This document shows, one piece after another, positions 7,080-15,728 of a stretch of DNA of 64,000 nt. The notes under the pieces were generated by a model. It saw nothing but the letters and a program-made list of their open reading frames with translations. It had not been told where the DNA came from and did not search any database. A program made the position numbers and the translations under genes. The stretch is from Nitrososphaerota archaeon (lineage in GTDB: Archaea > Thermoproteota > Nitrososphaeria > Nitrososphaerales > Gagatemarchaeaceae), in contig JAFMAD010000006.1 in the NCBI GenBank assembly GCA_029785195.1, positions 19,562-83,561 of the forward strand, written 5' to 3'. Within the stretch, counting starts at the first letter, position 1. Each line of letters begins with the position of its first letter.

Positions 7080-9485
7080 TTGTCCTACGACCTCAGGCTC
7101 GACGTCGACTTCCGGAAGGCCCACGTGAAAGGAGAGGAGACCCTGGCGGTGAGGGGAGCTCCGGTCCCGCTGTCGCTGGACTGCTCGGCGCTCGAGGTGG
7201 CGTCGGTCAGTGTCGGCGGGAAGGCGGCGAGGTTCCGGCACGACAAGAAGAGGTCCAAGCTGGTCATCCAGGGGGTCCCCAAGAGACTGTCGAAGGTGGA
7301 AATATCCTACAGCAAGCAGGTGGGCGACGACGTCATGTTCGGGCTCTACAAGTCGAAGTACGGCAAGGACTACATCCTCGCTACCGACCTGGAGCCGGCA
7401 GAGGCCAGGACCGTCTTCCCATGCGTCGACGAGCCTTCGTACAAGGCCGCTTTCAGGTTGGAGATAACCACAGAGTCTGGGCTGAAGGTGATCGCCAACG
7501 CCCAGGAGGCCCGTACGGAGGAGGTCGGAGGCGGGAGGACGAGGCACGTGTTCGAAGAGACCCCCAGGATGTCCACCTACCTCTTCTTCTTCGCCATCGG
7601 CGAAATGGAGGAGACCCGGACCCGTTCAGGTGAGGTGGAGGTCATCACCGCCACCCGGCCTGGCCAGGCCAAGAACTCCGAGCTTGCGCTCAAGGTGGCT
7701 GCCGGCTCCGTCCATGACTTCGCAGAGTACTACGGAGTCCCCTACCCGCTGAAGAAGCTCCACATCGTCGCGCTCCCCGAATACCACACCGGGGCCATGG
7801 AGAACTGGGGCGCGATCTCCTCCAGGGAGAGCTATGCCCTGGTGACAGAGGACGCCGCCTTCCGCCAGAAGAACAGGGGGGCGATGTCTATCGTCCATGA
7901 GGTGGCGCACCAGTGGTTCGGCGACCTCGTGACCATGAAGTGGTGGGACGACCTCTGGCTGAACGAGAGTTTCGCCACATTCATGGGATACAAGATGCTG
8001 GACAGGCTCAGGCCGGAATGGGACACCATGAGCATCTTCCTCGTGGACGAGACGCTCCTGGCGCTCAACCTCGACGCGGTCAAGAACACGCACCCGGTCC
8101 AGGCTCACGTCAGGCGGGTCGAGGATGCCATGCACATATTCGACCAGGTGAGCTACAACAAAGGAGGGAGCATACTGAGGATGCTCGAGTCGTACGTGGG
8201 GGAGGACGCCTTCAGGAGGGGGGTGTCTGACTATCTCAGGAAGTTCAGCTTCTCCAACGCCTCGGGCAAGGACCTCTGGTCCTCGCTAGGCAGGGCCTCC
8301 AGCCTTCCGGTGACGAAGGTCGCCAAGGCGTGGCTCACGCGGCCCGGCTTCCCTGTGGTGGAGGTCAGCTCTGCAGGAAAGAAGGTCAAGCTCACCCAGA
8401 GGCGGTTCATGATCACCGGGAGCGTCTCCGCCCCTCCATGGCCGATCACGACCGCGGTCAGAGCAGGTGGGAGGGAGACCAAGATACTCTTCGACAAGAA
8501 GACCATGACCTTCGACGTCGGGGGGGATGATGTCCTCCTCAACCCGGGGAGGGGGAGCTTCCACGTCACCCGATACGACAGGGAGGGGTATGAAAGGCTG
8601 GCAACCGGGTTCGCCCGCCTGAGCCCCTACGACAGGGCCGGCCTTATCAACGACCTGTACCTCTTCCTGCAGGCGGGCGAGGTCGACCCGGACGAATACT
8701 TCAGGTTCATAGCCCTATGCGGCGGGACCCCTGACAACGTCACGATACAAGTGGCTGCCGAACAGCTCCAGCATCTCAGCGCCATCGCCTGGGACTCCCC
8801 GGGGCTCCGCTCCGTCTATCCGAGGTTCTACAGGCCTCTCATAGAGAGCATAGGGGAGGACCCGAAGCCTGGCGAACCCGAGTATCTAGGCGCCGCGAGG
8901 GAGGCGCTCACCTCCCAGTACGTCGACGTCGACGACGCCTACGCCGCCAAGCTCGCCCAGAGATTCGGCCACTACCACGACCTGGACCCGAACCTCAGGG
9001 GGGCCGTCGCCTCGGCCTATGCCATAACCTGCGGGGAGAAGGCCATGGGGCCTTTGGTGGAGATGGTGAAGACGATGCAGGGGGAGGTGGACAGGGCCAA
9101 GATCTACGGCGCCCTCTGCTCGTTCAAGGAGCCCGAGCTGGTCGAGAAGACCCTGGACCTGGGGTTGAGCGGGGAGGTCAGCCGCTCTGACTCAGCCTAT
9201 CCGATGGCCTTCGGTGCCTTCAACACCAACGCCCGGGACATCTATTGGAAGTGGCTCACCAAGCACTACGACGCCATCTATGCCATGTACGGCGGATCGC
9301 AGCAGTTCTACCTCTACATGATGCGCATACTCCCGGTCTGCGGGGTGGGGAGGGAGTCAGAAGTGAAGAGGTTCCTCGCAGGGAGGAGGATGAAGCTGGG
9401 CGGGTCAAGCCTCACCAGGGCCCTCGAACGTCTGGAGATCAACTCCGGCGTCCGCAAGCGCCTCCTGACGAGACCGCGAAGGTAG
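7080..9485 (+). CDS. M1-family zinc aminopeptidase (tricorn-factor-like)
   Basis: 801 residues. Gluzincin aminopeptidases trim N-terminal residues from peptides in the cytoplasm, downstream of the proteasome. The exopeptidase motif GAMENWGA occurs near residue 240, and the zinc site HEVAHQWFGD begins near residue 273 with the third ligand in LNESFATF. A C-terminal helical domain fills the rest. Length and motifs match archaeal tricorn-interacting factors F2/F3. The start is TTG at 7080 (MSYDLRLDVDF), which matches where the family's beta-rich N-domain begins. No operon partner is visible. Confidence 0.95.
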   Translation: MSYDLRLDVDFRKAHVKGEETLAVRGAPVPLSLDCSALEVASVSVGGKAARFRHDKKRSKLVIQGVPKRLSKVEISYSKQVGDDVMFGLYKSKYGKDYILATDLEPAEARTVFPCVDEPSYKAAFRLEITTESGLKVIANAQEARTEEVGGGRTRHVFEETPRMSTYLFFFAIGEMEETRTRSGEVEVITATRPGQAKNSELALKVAAGSVHDFAEYYGVPYPLKKLHIVALPEYHTGAMENWGAISSRESYALVTEDAAFRQKNRGAMSIVHEVAHQWFGDLVTMKWWDDLWLNESFATFMGYKMLDRLRPEWDTMSIFLVDETLLALNLDAVKNTHPVQAHVRRVEDAMHIFDQVSYNKGGSILRMLESYVGEDAFRRGVSDYLRKFSFSNASGKDLWSSLGRASSLPVTKVAKAWLTRPGFPVVEVSSAGKKVKLTQRRFMITGSVSAPPWPITTAVRAGGRETKILFDKKTMTFDVGGDDVLLNPGRGSFHVTRYDREGYERLATGFARLSPYDRAGLINDLYLFLQAGEVDPDEYFRFIALCGGTPDNVTIQVAAEQLQHLSAIAWDSPGLRSVYPRFYRPLIESIGEDPKPGEPEYLGAAREALTSQYVDVDDAYAAKLAQRFGHYHDLDPNLRGAVASAYAITCGEKAMGPLVEMVKTMQGEVDRAKIYGALCSFKEPELVEKTLDLGLSGEVSRSDSAYPMAFGAFNTNARDIYWKWLTKHYDAIYAMYGGSQQFYLYMMRILPVCGVGRESEVKRFLAGRRMKLGGSSLTRALERLEINSGVRKRLLTRPRR

Positions 9486-9550
9486 CCCCGCGGGCCCAGC
9501 AGCCGGCGGCCGCGCCCCCCTTAACTAACAGAGGAGCCCGTGCCCGGCCC

Positions 9551-10078
9551 ATGGATGTGCCTCCCTCCATGATCCATCGCCTCTTCTACCCGCAGGTCCC
9601 TCTTGTGATGGCCGCGAAGGCGGGGTTGAGGGTGTCCGCCATGCCCGTGGTGTCCTACCTGTCCGTCTCCGAGGACCCCCCCATGGTAGCAGTGGCGTGC
9701 GCCCCTCGGGGCTTCACCTGCAGGCTCGCCAGGAGAGCGCGTTGCTTCTCGCTCTCCGTCGTTGGAAGAGAGAACGCCTCCGTCCTGTCGAAGCTGGCCA
9801 CCGCCAGCGGTGCGAGAGTGAAGGACAAACTCGCCGAGGCAGGCCTGCGGCACTCTGAAGGAAAGAGGCTGGGCGTCCCGGTCCTCGAGGCGGCGCTGGC
9901 GACCCTGGAATGCAGGTTGCTGGCGGCCCGCCGCATCGGCGACCACCAACTCCTGGTCGCACGCGTCGAAGCCGCCCGCGCGACAGACGCCTTCAGTGGG
10001 TTCTGGGACTACCACAGGTATAGCCCGGTCCTCTATGCAGGATGGCAGGACAGACTGGCCGAGTACCCCGGGTACTAG
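9551..10078 (+). CDS. Flavin reductase-like FMN-binding split-barrel protein
   Basis: 175 residues beginning MDVPPSMIHRLFYPQVPLV. The segments PVVSYLSVSEDPPMVAVA and GFTCRLARRARCFSLSVVG are the FMN-binding core of the flavin reductase/flavoredoxin family. The enzymes reduce FMN or bind it to move electrons; the partner is unknown. The frame stays open upstream into the aminopeptidase gene, but the ATG at 9551 gives the family's usual N-terminus. It is convergent with the F420:NADP oxidoreductase gene. Confidence 0.8.
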   Translation: MDVPPSMIHRLFYPQVPLVMAAKAGLRVSAMPVVSYLSVSEDPPMVAVACAPRGFTCRLARRARCFSLSVVGRENASVLSKLATASGARVKDKLAEAGLRHSEGKRLGVPVLEAALATLECRLLAARRIGDHQLLVARVEAARATDAFSGFWDYHRYSPVLYAGWQDRLAEYPGY

Positions 10079-10095
10079 GCGCAGGCCCCGAATGC

Positions 10096-10734
10096 CTAGG
10101 CCTGACCCTTGTCCCTTACGGAGACAAACTTCGTCGTCAGGCTCCCCGTGTTGTTGAGCTTTGAGAGGCTGAGCACCAGGGGCGTCATCCTTTCGATGAC
10201 CCTGGCCTGGGAAAGGGGCCCCGCGTAGAGCGGCCTTAGGTTCGGGATGGACTTCACCAGCCTCCCGACCACCTCGAACGTCTCTCTGGCCTCCGCAGCC
10301 ACGAGTATGTCCATGGCTACCGGTTCGTCCTTCTCGAAGAAGAGGGAAGATACATGATTGAACGCCGTAGCCACCCTGCTCCCCGGGAGCATCCCGGCCA
10401 GCTCTTCAGCCGCCGACCCCTCTTCCAGCCCATACTGCAGCCGTCCGGCCTCCAGCCTCAGGGGGTTGACAGCGGAGACCACAACCTTCCCAGTGAGAGC
10501 CGCGGCGAGCTCCGCAGCCCCACCAAGGGCCTTGTAGGGGACCACGAAGACAGCTATCTCCGCGGCCTCGGACGCCCCGAGGTAGCTAGCTCCTGCCGCC
10601 CCATGGATCAGCCTGGCCGCCTCTGAGGCCCTCGCCGGGTCCCGTGACCCGATCACGACCTCGTTGTCCCGGGAAAGCTGTCTGGCGATGGCCCTGCCCA
10701 TCCTCCCCGTCCCTCCTAGGAGCGCGACCTTCAT
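10096..10734 (-). CDS. npdG: NADPH-dependent F420 reductase (F420:NADP oxidoreductase)
   Basis: 212 residues. It transfers hydride between F420 and NADP+. The N-terminal Rossmann motif is GGTGRMGRAIA (residues 7-17) and VVIGSRDPARA is the NADP-phosphate-binding stretch typical of the family. AFNHVSSLFF lies where the family has its F420-contacting loop. The length is standard. The start codon overlaps the stop of the XPF nuclease gene by four bases, so it is at the end of the ECF/XPF transcript. Confidence 0.9.
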   Translation of the reverse strand: MKVALLGGTGRMGRAIARQLSRDNEVVIGSRDPARASEAARLIHGAAGASYLGASEAAEIAVFVVPYKALGGAAELAAALTGKVVVSAVNPLRLEAGRLQYGLEEGSAAEELAGMLPGSRVATAFNHVSSLFFEKDEPVAMDILVAAEARETFEVVGRLVKSIPNLRPLYAGPLSQARVIERMTPLVLSLSKLNNTGSLTTKFVSVRDKGQA

Positions 10735-11417
10735 CCTTCCAACCTCGACTGCGGGGACGATTCTACGTACCTCGAGTACTTCGAATCCAGCACCTCCTTG
10801 ACCTTCTCCGCCCTCTTCCAGCCTATCCCCCCTGTCATCGCCAGCTCCCCTGGAGTGAGGGACATGACACGCCTTGGGGTGCCGTACTTCGACAGGAGCC
10901 TCTCGGCCAGCCTCCTCCCGACCCCCGGGAGGGACGACACCAGGTAGACCTGCTGCAGGGGGGTGCTCTTCGCCTTGCGGGGGACCTCGGGGGGCACCCT
11001 TGAGAGGGGCTTCGCCCTGGCATGGACCAGGAGCTCGGAGATCGCCAGGGCTGTCTCCCTCGGGTTCGCCGTGTAGAGCACCCTCAGCCCGTAGGCGATG
11101 GACACGTTCGCGATGGCCCCGTAGTACGACTTCAGGTTCCGTGCCAGGTTGCCCACCTCCTTGGAGTCACCTTCGACCAGCAGGAACGGCTTCGCATAGG
11201 CGGCAGAGATCCTAGCCGCTTGGTCGAACAGGCGCGAGTCGTAGACCGATGAGACCAGGTCCGTCACCGACTTCCTCTCTATGGCGATCTCAGGGTTGAG
11301 GACGTAGTCTGCCACCGGGAGCCTGCTGAAGTACACCCTGACGTTGAGCTTGGTAAGCTCGTCTGGGACGCCGCTCGCCTTCTCCCTCTCGTCGACCACG
11401 ACGCGGGCGGGGATCAC
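10731..11417 (-). CDS. xpf: XPF/ERCC4-type structure-specific endonuclease
   Basis: 228 residues: an ERCC4 nuclease domain with the catalytic signature AIERKSVTDLVSSVYDSRLF (ERKxxxD), then tandem helix-hairpin-helix motifs (SSLPGVGRRLAERLLSKYG and MTGGIGWKRAEKVKEVL). This is the short crenarchaeal/thaumarchaeal form with no Hef helicase part. It cuts flap and branched DNA, usually with PCNA. The start is GTG at 11417 (four-base overlap with ecfT); longer readings of the frame are shadow sequence. Placement in the ECF transcript looks incidental. Confidence 0.93.
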   Translation of the reverse strand: MIPARVVVDEREKASGVPDELTKLNVRVYFSRLPVADYVLNPEIAIERKSVTDLVSSVYDSRLFDQAARISAAYAKPFLLVEGDSKEVGNLARNLKSYYGAIANVSIAYGLRVLYTANPRETALAISELLVHARAKPLSRVPPEVPRKAKSTPLQQVYLVSSLPGVGRRLAERLLSKYGTPRRVMSLTPGELAMTGGIGWKRAEKVKEVLDSKYSRYVESSPQSRLEG

Positions 11418-12160
11418 GGGAAACGCACCGGGACGACGAAATAAAAGGAGTAGGCGGCTATCGCGAAGAGCACGACTGCGGCGCACACGACCCCGACGTC
11501 CGCACGCCTCGCCCTGTAGACCAGGAGGGACGTGGGCCTCGGGACAGCGCCGTATGCCCTCGCCTCCATGGCCTCGGCCAGCTCTCCGCTTCTCACCACC
11601 GAGTTGACCACCAGGGGGATAAGTATGGGAATCATGTTTCTGACCCTGCGGATGAGGTTCCCCTTTTCGAGCTCCAGCCCTCTTGACTTCTGGGCGTCCA
11701 TGATCTGGATGGTGTCGAGCATCATGACGGGTATGAACCTGACCGCGGTGACGAAGGCGAAGACGACGTCTCTGGGGAGCCTGAACATCTTCATGACCTG
11801 CTCGAGCTCGTCCGGCGAAGTAGTGATGAAGAAGATGCTGGTCGACACCACTATGGCGATGAACCGTATGGCGTAGAGGACGGACGTCTCCAGGTCCCTG
11901 GTGAACAGCACGTTCACGACGAAGATGAACCCAGAGAAGAGCGCCGTGAAAGCCATGGTCCTGGCCACCCGCTTCAGGACGGTGGCCGCCGCCGAAAGCC
12001 CGACCATGAACACGATCACCAGGACCATCTCGAAGATGGACCTCGCGAGGAGCGTCGTCACGAACATCAGCACAGAGTTCAGGAGCTTCGCCCGTGGGTC
12101 CAGCCTGTGGTAGAACGAGTCCCCTCTCCTGAAGATGAAGCCCCCGCTCAGCCACATCAT
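11414..12160 (-). CDS. ecfT: ECF transporter transmembrane component EcfT
   Basis: 248 residues with an N-terminal cytoplasmic stretch FYHRLDPRAKLL, a family hallmark (D-P-R-x-K), and about five to six membrane helices. The coupling-helix motif appears as DAQKSRGLELE and ARAYGAV, corresponding to the two A-R-G-type motifs that dock on the ATPases. It joins the ATPases to the substrate-binding S component. ATG at 12160 overlaps the preceding ATPase stop by four bases. Confidence 0.92.
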   Translation of the reverse strand: MMWLSGGFIFRRGDSFYHRLDPRAKLLNSVLMFVTTLLARSIFEMVLVIVFMVGLSAAATVLKRVARTMAFTALFSGFIFVVNVLFTRDLETSVLYAIRFIAIVVSTSIFFITTSPDELEQVMKMFRLPRDVVFAFVTAVRFIPVMMLDTIQIMDAQKSRGLELEKGNLIRRVRNMIPILIPLVVNSVVRSGELAEAMEARAYGAVPRPTSLLVYRARRADVGVVCAAVVLFAIAAYSFYFVVPVRFP

Positions 12161-12969
12161 GGTCGCATTGCCTCCTCGGCCCATCGAGCGGCGTCGAGAG
12201 GGTGGACGAACGGGGTCCCCGGCCTGCGGTGGAGCTCCTGGTAGAACTCCACCAGCTGCGGCTGGGCGACCCGCGCCGACCCGAGCAGGTCCCTGTCCTG
12301 CATGATGGCCGTCGCAGGGCCGTCCCCTACGACCCTCCCGCCCTTCATCACCACCACCCTGGGCTGTATCGGCCAGAGGAACTCGATGTCGTGGGAGACC
12401 ACCACCACGGTCTTCCCGGCCGACTTCAGCATCTGTATCGTCCCAGCCAGCTTCTCCTTCTGGATGGCATCCTGTCCCACCGTGGGCTCGTCGAGCATCA
12501 CCACCTGCGGGTCCCACGCCAGGATGCACGCCAGGGTCAGCCTCTTCTTCTCCCCCCCGCTGAGGATCAGCGGAGACGACCTCCTGTACTCCCCCAGGCC
12601 GAAGAGCTCCAGCCCCCAGGAGACACGGTCCCTCACCAACTCCGGTGGGAACCCGAAGTTCCGGAGCGCGAACGACATCTCCTCCTCCACGGTCTCTGAG
12701 AAGAGCTGGTGGTCGGGGTTCTGGAATGCGACTCCGACCTTCCGGGACAGCTGAGCCGTGCTCGCCTCCCGGGTGTCGACGCCGTCGACGAGGACGCTCC
12801 CGGACACAGGTTTCAGAAGCCCCGTCACGTGCTTGACGAGGGTCGTCTTCCCTGCGCCGTTCTCCCCCACCAGGGCGACGAACTCGCCCGCCTCCACCCT
12901 GAGGCTGACCCCATCCAAGGCCCTGACGCCGTTCTGGTGGACGAAGGAGACGTCCCTGAACTCTATCAT
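12157..12969 (-). CDS. ecfA2: ECF transporter ATPase EcfA (second subunit)
   Basis: 270 residues with Walker A GENGAGKTT (residues 36-44), Q-loop AFQNPDHQLF typical of EcfA proteins, signature LSGGEKKRLTLA, Walker B VVMLDEPTVG and switch VSHD. It forms a heterodimer with the neighbouring ATPase and energises uptake. The C-terminal extension FYQELHRRPGTPFVHP is typical of EcfA2-like subunits. It overlaps both neighbours by four bases. Confidence 0.92.
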   Translation of the reverse strand: MIEFRDVSFVHQNGVRALDGVSLRVEAGEFVALVGENGAGKTTLVKHVTGLLKPVSGSVLVDGVDTREASTAQLSRKVGVAFQNPDHQLFSETVEEEMSFALRNFGFPPELVRDRVSWGLELFGLGEYRRSSPLILSGGEKKRLTLACILAWDPQVVMLDEPTVGQDAIQKEKLAGTIQMLKSAGKTVVVVSHDIEFLWPIQPRVVVMKGGRVVGDGPATAIMQDRDLLGSARVAQPQLVEFYQELHRRPGTPFVHPLDAARWAEEAMRP

Positions 12970-13817
12970 GCTTGCCTCCCCTCCACGGCTGAGGCCAGCC
13001 CGGACGGGGTCAGCAGCCTCCCTGCGGCCGCCCTCCCCGCATCCCTCCCTGCGAGCAGCTTCTGCACCTTGGTGACCGCGGGGACGGCCACCCCGTGGGC
13101 CTCGGCCTCGTCGCGGAAGAGCACGTCCCTGGGGGTCCCTTCGAGCACCTTCCTCCCCCCGTCCATCACGACGAGCCTGTCTGCCACCCCAACGAGGAGG
13201 TCCAAGCGGTGCTCGACTACGACGAAGGTGGTCCCTAGCTCTTTCCTGAGCCTCGCCACCAGTGCGACAAGTTCGGAAGCCGTCTTGGGGTCGAGCAGGG
13301 ATGTAGGCTCGTCGAGTATCACCAGCTTCGGCCGCATCGCGAGGACCCCCGCCAGCGCCACCCGCTGCTTCTGCCCGTCAGAAAGCTCGTGGGGGGCCCG
13401 CTGCGCCAGGTCGCCTATCCGCAGGAGCCGGAGAGCCTCGTCCACCCTGGCCCTCATCTCCTCCCGGGGGACCCCGAGGTTCTCCAGTCCGAAGGCGACG
13501 TCCCTCTCGACGCTGAACATGAATATCTGGTTCTCCGGGTTCTGGAAGAGGAATCCGACCGTCTGGGCCAGGTCGCGCATGCTCGACCTCTTGACGCTCG
13601 ACCCTGCCACGAGGACGTCTCCGGAGTACTCCCCGCCATACATGTGGGGGATCAGCCCGTTCACTGTCCTGAGCAACGTGGATTTGCCACACCCCGACGG
13701 GCCGGCGAGCACCACTATCTCGCCTTCGGGTATCGACAGCTCGAAGTCGGAGACCGCGTTCTTCGGCGAGTCCGGATACCTGAAGCTCAACCCCTCGACT
13801 TTGAGTATGTCCGCCAT
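12966..13817 (-). CDS. ecfA1: ECF transporter ATPase EcfA (first subunit)
   Basis: 283 residues with Walker A GPSGCGKST, Q-loop LFQNPENQIF, signature LSDGQKQRVALAG (SDG in place of SGG, common in EcfA), Walker B LVILDEPTS and switch VEHR, where the usual SHD is replaced. The asymmetry between the two ATPases is normal for ECF heterodimers. It lies 22 bases downstream of the S-component gene, in one transcript ecfS-ecfA1-ecfA2-ecfT-xpf-npdG. Confidence 0.92.
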   Translation of the reverse strand: MADILKVEGLSFRYPDSPKNAVSDFELSIPEGEIVVLAGPSGCGKSTLLRTVNGLIPHMYGGEYSGDVLVAGSSVKRSSMRDLAQTVGFLFQNPENQIFMFSVERDVAFGLENLGVPREEMRARVDEALRLLRIGDLAQRAPHELSDGQKQRVALAGVLAMRPKLVILDEPTSLLDPKTASELVALVARLRKELGTTFVVVEHRLDLLVGVADRLVVMDGGRKVLEGTPRDVLFRDEAEAHGVAVPAVTKVQKLLAGRDAGRAAAGRLLTPSGLASAVEGRQA

Positions 13818-13839
13818 GGCTGCCGCTACCTGGGCGGGC

Positions 13840-14538
13840 TCAGGGCCTTTGCCTTGGGACTGTCACGCCGGGCGGCTGTACGACGTCGGCGAACCACGGG
13901 GTCCTCCCTCCGACCCTCAGCCTGGGGACCGACGGGACTCTCAGGACAAGGGACGAGACCCCCATCACGACCACAAGCTGAATGACGTTGAACACGGCCG
14001 TAAACGCGAGGATCACAAGCAGGGCGTTGGATGAGGTCAGCCCGATCCCGACGGCAGCGAATGGGGCCCTGACGAAGCCTTCGATGGCCGCTAGGCCATA
14101 GATGTAGACGACAAGGTAGAAGTTGGGGACTGTCATCGCCACGGCCCGGACCGCGCTCCCTAGCACGGTGGTCCACCCGGCGAGCCTGAGGAAGCTGGTC
14201 CTGCCACTGCGCGCGGCGATCCTCGTACCTGCCCAGAGACCTGCTACCGTGGACACCAGTGCTATCAGCTTCAGAACAGGACCGATGGGTATATTCTGAC
14301 CGAAGACCATCAGACCGCCGAACTCCACGAAGGAGGCTACGAGCGCTGGGGCGGGCCCGAAGATGAAGAAGGCGAGTATGATGGCGACCTCCCCCAGGTC
14401 GAACTGCAGGTATGGCACCAGAGGGAAGTTCAGGCCCATCGCCTGGGAGCCGGCTGCGAGGATGATCGCGAGGGCGCTGAATATGGCGCTCCCTGCGATG
14501 GAGGCTGTGTCAAGGCGGCCCCTCGAGACGGTACCCAT
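13840..14538 (-). CDS. ECF transporter S component, probable riboflavin transporter
   Basis: 232 residues with about six membrane helices. The segment LQFDLGEVAIILAFFIFGP is the conserved first-loop region of RibU/BioY-like S components. The A-x-x-x-A packing motif expected in helix 1 is plausible in GSAIFSALAIILAAG. Riboflavin is inferred as substrate because the divergent neighbour is a winged-helix/riboflavin kinase fusion and a second riboflavin kinase follows it. Related substrates such as thiamin or other vitamins remain possible. Confidence 0.8.
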   Translation of the reverse strand: MGTVSRGRLDTASIAGSAIFSALAIILAAGSQAMGLNFPLVPYLQFDLGEVAIILAFFIFGPAPALVASFVEFGGLMVFGQNIPIGPVLKLIALVSTVAGLWAGTRIAARSGRTSFLRLAGWTTVLGSAVRAVAMTVPNFYLVVYIYGLAAIEGFVRAPFAAVGIGLTSSNALLVILAFTAVFNVIQLVVVMGVSSLVLRVPSVPRLRVGGRTPWFADVVQPPGVTVPRQRP

Positions 14539-14562
14539 GCTCGGCGCCGACCCCGTTATTCT

Positions 14563-14587
14563 TATAACTGTTTAGTAGTTACAAGCA
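14563..14587. promoter_or_regulatory. Inverted repeat in the ecfS/rbkR divergent promoter, likely RbkR operator
   Basis: CTTATAAC, nine bases, GTTACAAG: eight-base arms with one mismatch. On the minus strand the left arm contains TTATAAG about 25 bases before the ecfS start, the right distance for a leaderless TATA box, so a bound regulator would block transcription. The rbkR start is only 10 bases to the right, which suggests autoregulation as well. RbkR regulators acting on such genes are known in archaea; the match of this site to a known motif is not verified. Confidence 0.6.
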
Positions 14588-14596
14588 TTCTTGTAG

Positions 14597-15310
14597 ATGT
14601 CAGGAAAGGGCGCCGACGCGAGCGCGGAACAGCTCACCACCCTCCTCCACTTGGTGAGGCTGGGGGCAGTCAACTCCTTCGTCAACGTCACCACGAGGAT
14701 GCTGGGGGAATCGATGGGGCTCAGCCAGCAGGCGGCTTCGCTGAGGCTCTCAGACCTCCAGAGGGCGGGCCTTGCCGAGAGGGCCCACTCAGGGCGTGGG
14801 CTCGCGGTCAGGCTGTCGGAGGAGGGCCTCGACGCCGTGGAGACCTTTCTGGCCGACGTGGGTGCAAACCTGGAGAGGGGGAGGGACACAATGCAGTTCC
14901 GCGGAGCCGTGTTCACAGGGCTGAAGGAGGGGGCTTACTACCTCTCGCTGAAAGGGTACGCCGGCGGCTTCGCCAGGGCCCTCGGTTTCGAGCCATACCC
15001 TGGGACTCTCAACCTCCGCCTTACCAGCGAGGCGATGGTAGGGCAGCGCCGGCGCCTCGAGCTGCTGAAGGGTATTGAGATCCCCGGCTTCACCGACGGG
15101 ACGAGGTCCTATGGAGGCGTGAAGTGCTTCAGGGCCAAGGTGGCAGGGAGACATCCAGGGGCTGTCCTCGCCATAGAAAGGACGCACCATGACAGTTCCG
15201 TCCTTGAGGTGATCTCTCCGATCAACCTCAGGCGGTCTCTCGGCCTGGAGGACGGGGACGAGTGCGCCGTCATGGTCTACCTTGGGGACGGCTGGGCACG
15301 TCGACGCTGA
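14597..15310 (+). CDS. rbkR: Winged-helix/CTP-dependent riboflavin kinase fusion, RbkR-type regulator
   Basis: 237 residues. The N-terminal 95 residues form a MarR-like winged helix (SMGLSQQAASLRLSDLQRAG recognition region, then GLAVRLSEEGLDAV). From residue 97 comes a CTP-dependent riboflavin kinase domain with FTGLKEGAYYLSLKGY and ALGFEPYPGTLNLRL. The known archaeal RbkR makes FMN from riboflavin with CTP and represses riboflavin transport and synthesis genes. The divergent ecfS and the promoter palindrome fit that role. Its 3' end overlaps the convergent second kinase gene by about 41 bases. Confidence 0.92.
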   Translation: MSGKGADASAEQLTTLLHLVRLGAVNSFVNVTTRMLGESMGLSQQAASLRLSDLQRAGLAERAHSGRGLAVRLSEEGLDAVETFLADVGANLERGRDTMQFRGAVFTGLKEGAYYLSLKGYAGGFARALGFEPYPGTLNLRLTSEAMVGQRRRLELLKGIEIPGFTDGTRSYGGVKCFRAKVAGRHPGAVLAIERTHHDSSVLEVISPINLRRSLGLEDGDECAVMVYLGDGWARRR

Positions 15311-15692
15311 AGGTAACCGGGTCGCCGTCCTTCAGACCGAGCTTGCCCCGGAGGTAGGTCGGGGAGATGAGCTCGGCAACCGTCTCGTTATAGTAGGTGA
15401 CGTCGATGAAGAGAAGGGTGACCTTCTCCCCCCTCAGTTCCCCTTCGAAGCTTGTCAGCGAACTGAACGCCTCGCCGCCCATGGTGAACCCCTCTATCTT
15501 CAACCCGTCAGCGGACCTGACCTCCCCGAGCCTCCGTATCACTTCTCTGTCGTCGAGCTTCACGTTGAGGGTGCCGGGGTAGGGGAGGTACCCCAGCCGC
15601 TCCCTGAATCGCCTCTGGTACTCGGGGTGGCCCACGTAGTACTTCCCCTTCCCCATCCCGCTGAACACGGTGCCTGCCACCGAGAGGCGCAT
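15270..15692 (-). CDS. ribK: CTP-dependent riboflavin kinase, stand-alone
   Basis: 140 residues with the archaeal riboflavin kinase fold: GTVFSGMGKGKYYVGHPEY, RLGYLPYPGTLNVKLD and VAELISPTYLRGKLGLKDGD. It phosphorylates riboflavin to FMN using CTP. It lacks the DNA-binding domain of the neighbouring RbkR and ends inside that gene on the opposite strand. Two kinases side by side suggest that this one handles bulk FMN synthesis while the fusion mainly senses flavin. That division of labour is inference. Confidence 0.92.
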   Translation of the reverse strand: MRLSVAGTVFSGMGKGKYYVGHPEYQRRFRERLGYLPYPGTLNVKLDDREVIRRLGEVRSADGLKIEGFTMGGEAFSSLTSFEGELRGEKVTLLFIDVTYYNETVAELISPTYLRGKLGLKDGDPVTFSVDVPSRPQGRP

Positions 15693-15728
15693 GAGCGGCC
15701 CCCGATGCCGCCGAGATAAAAAGTCCGA

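Noticed and set aside
10731..12155. A 474-residue reading of the XPF frame
   Set aside because: Only the last 228 residues have nuclease and HhH motifs; the rest is the shadow of ecfT, which is clearly coding.
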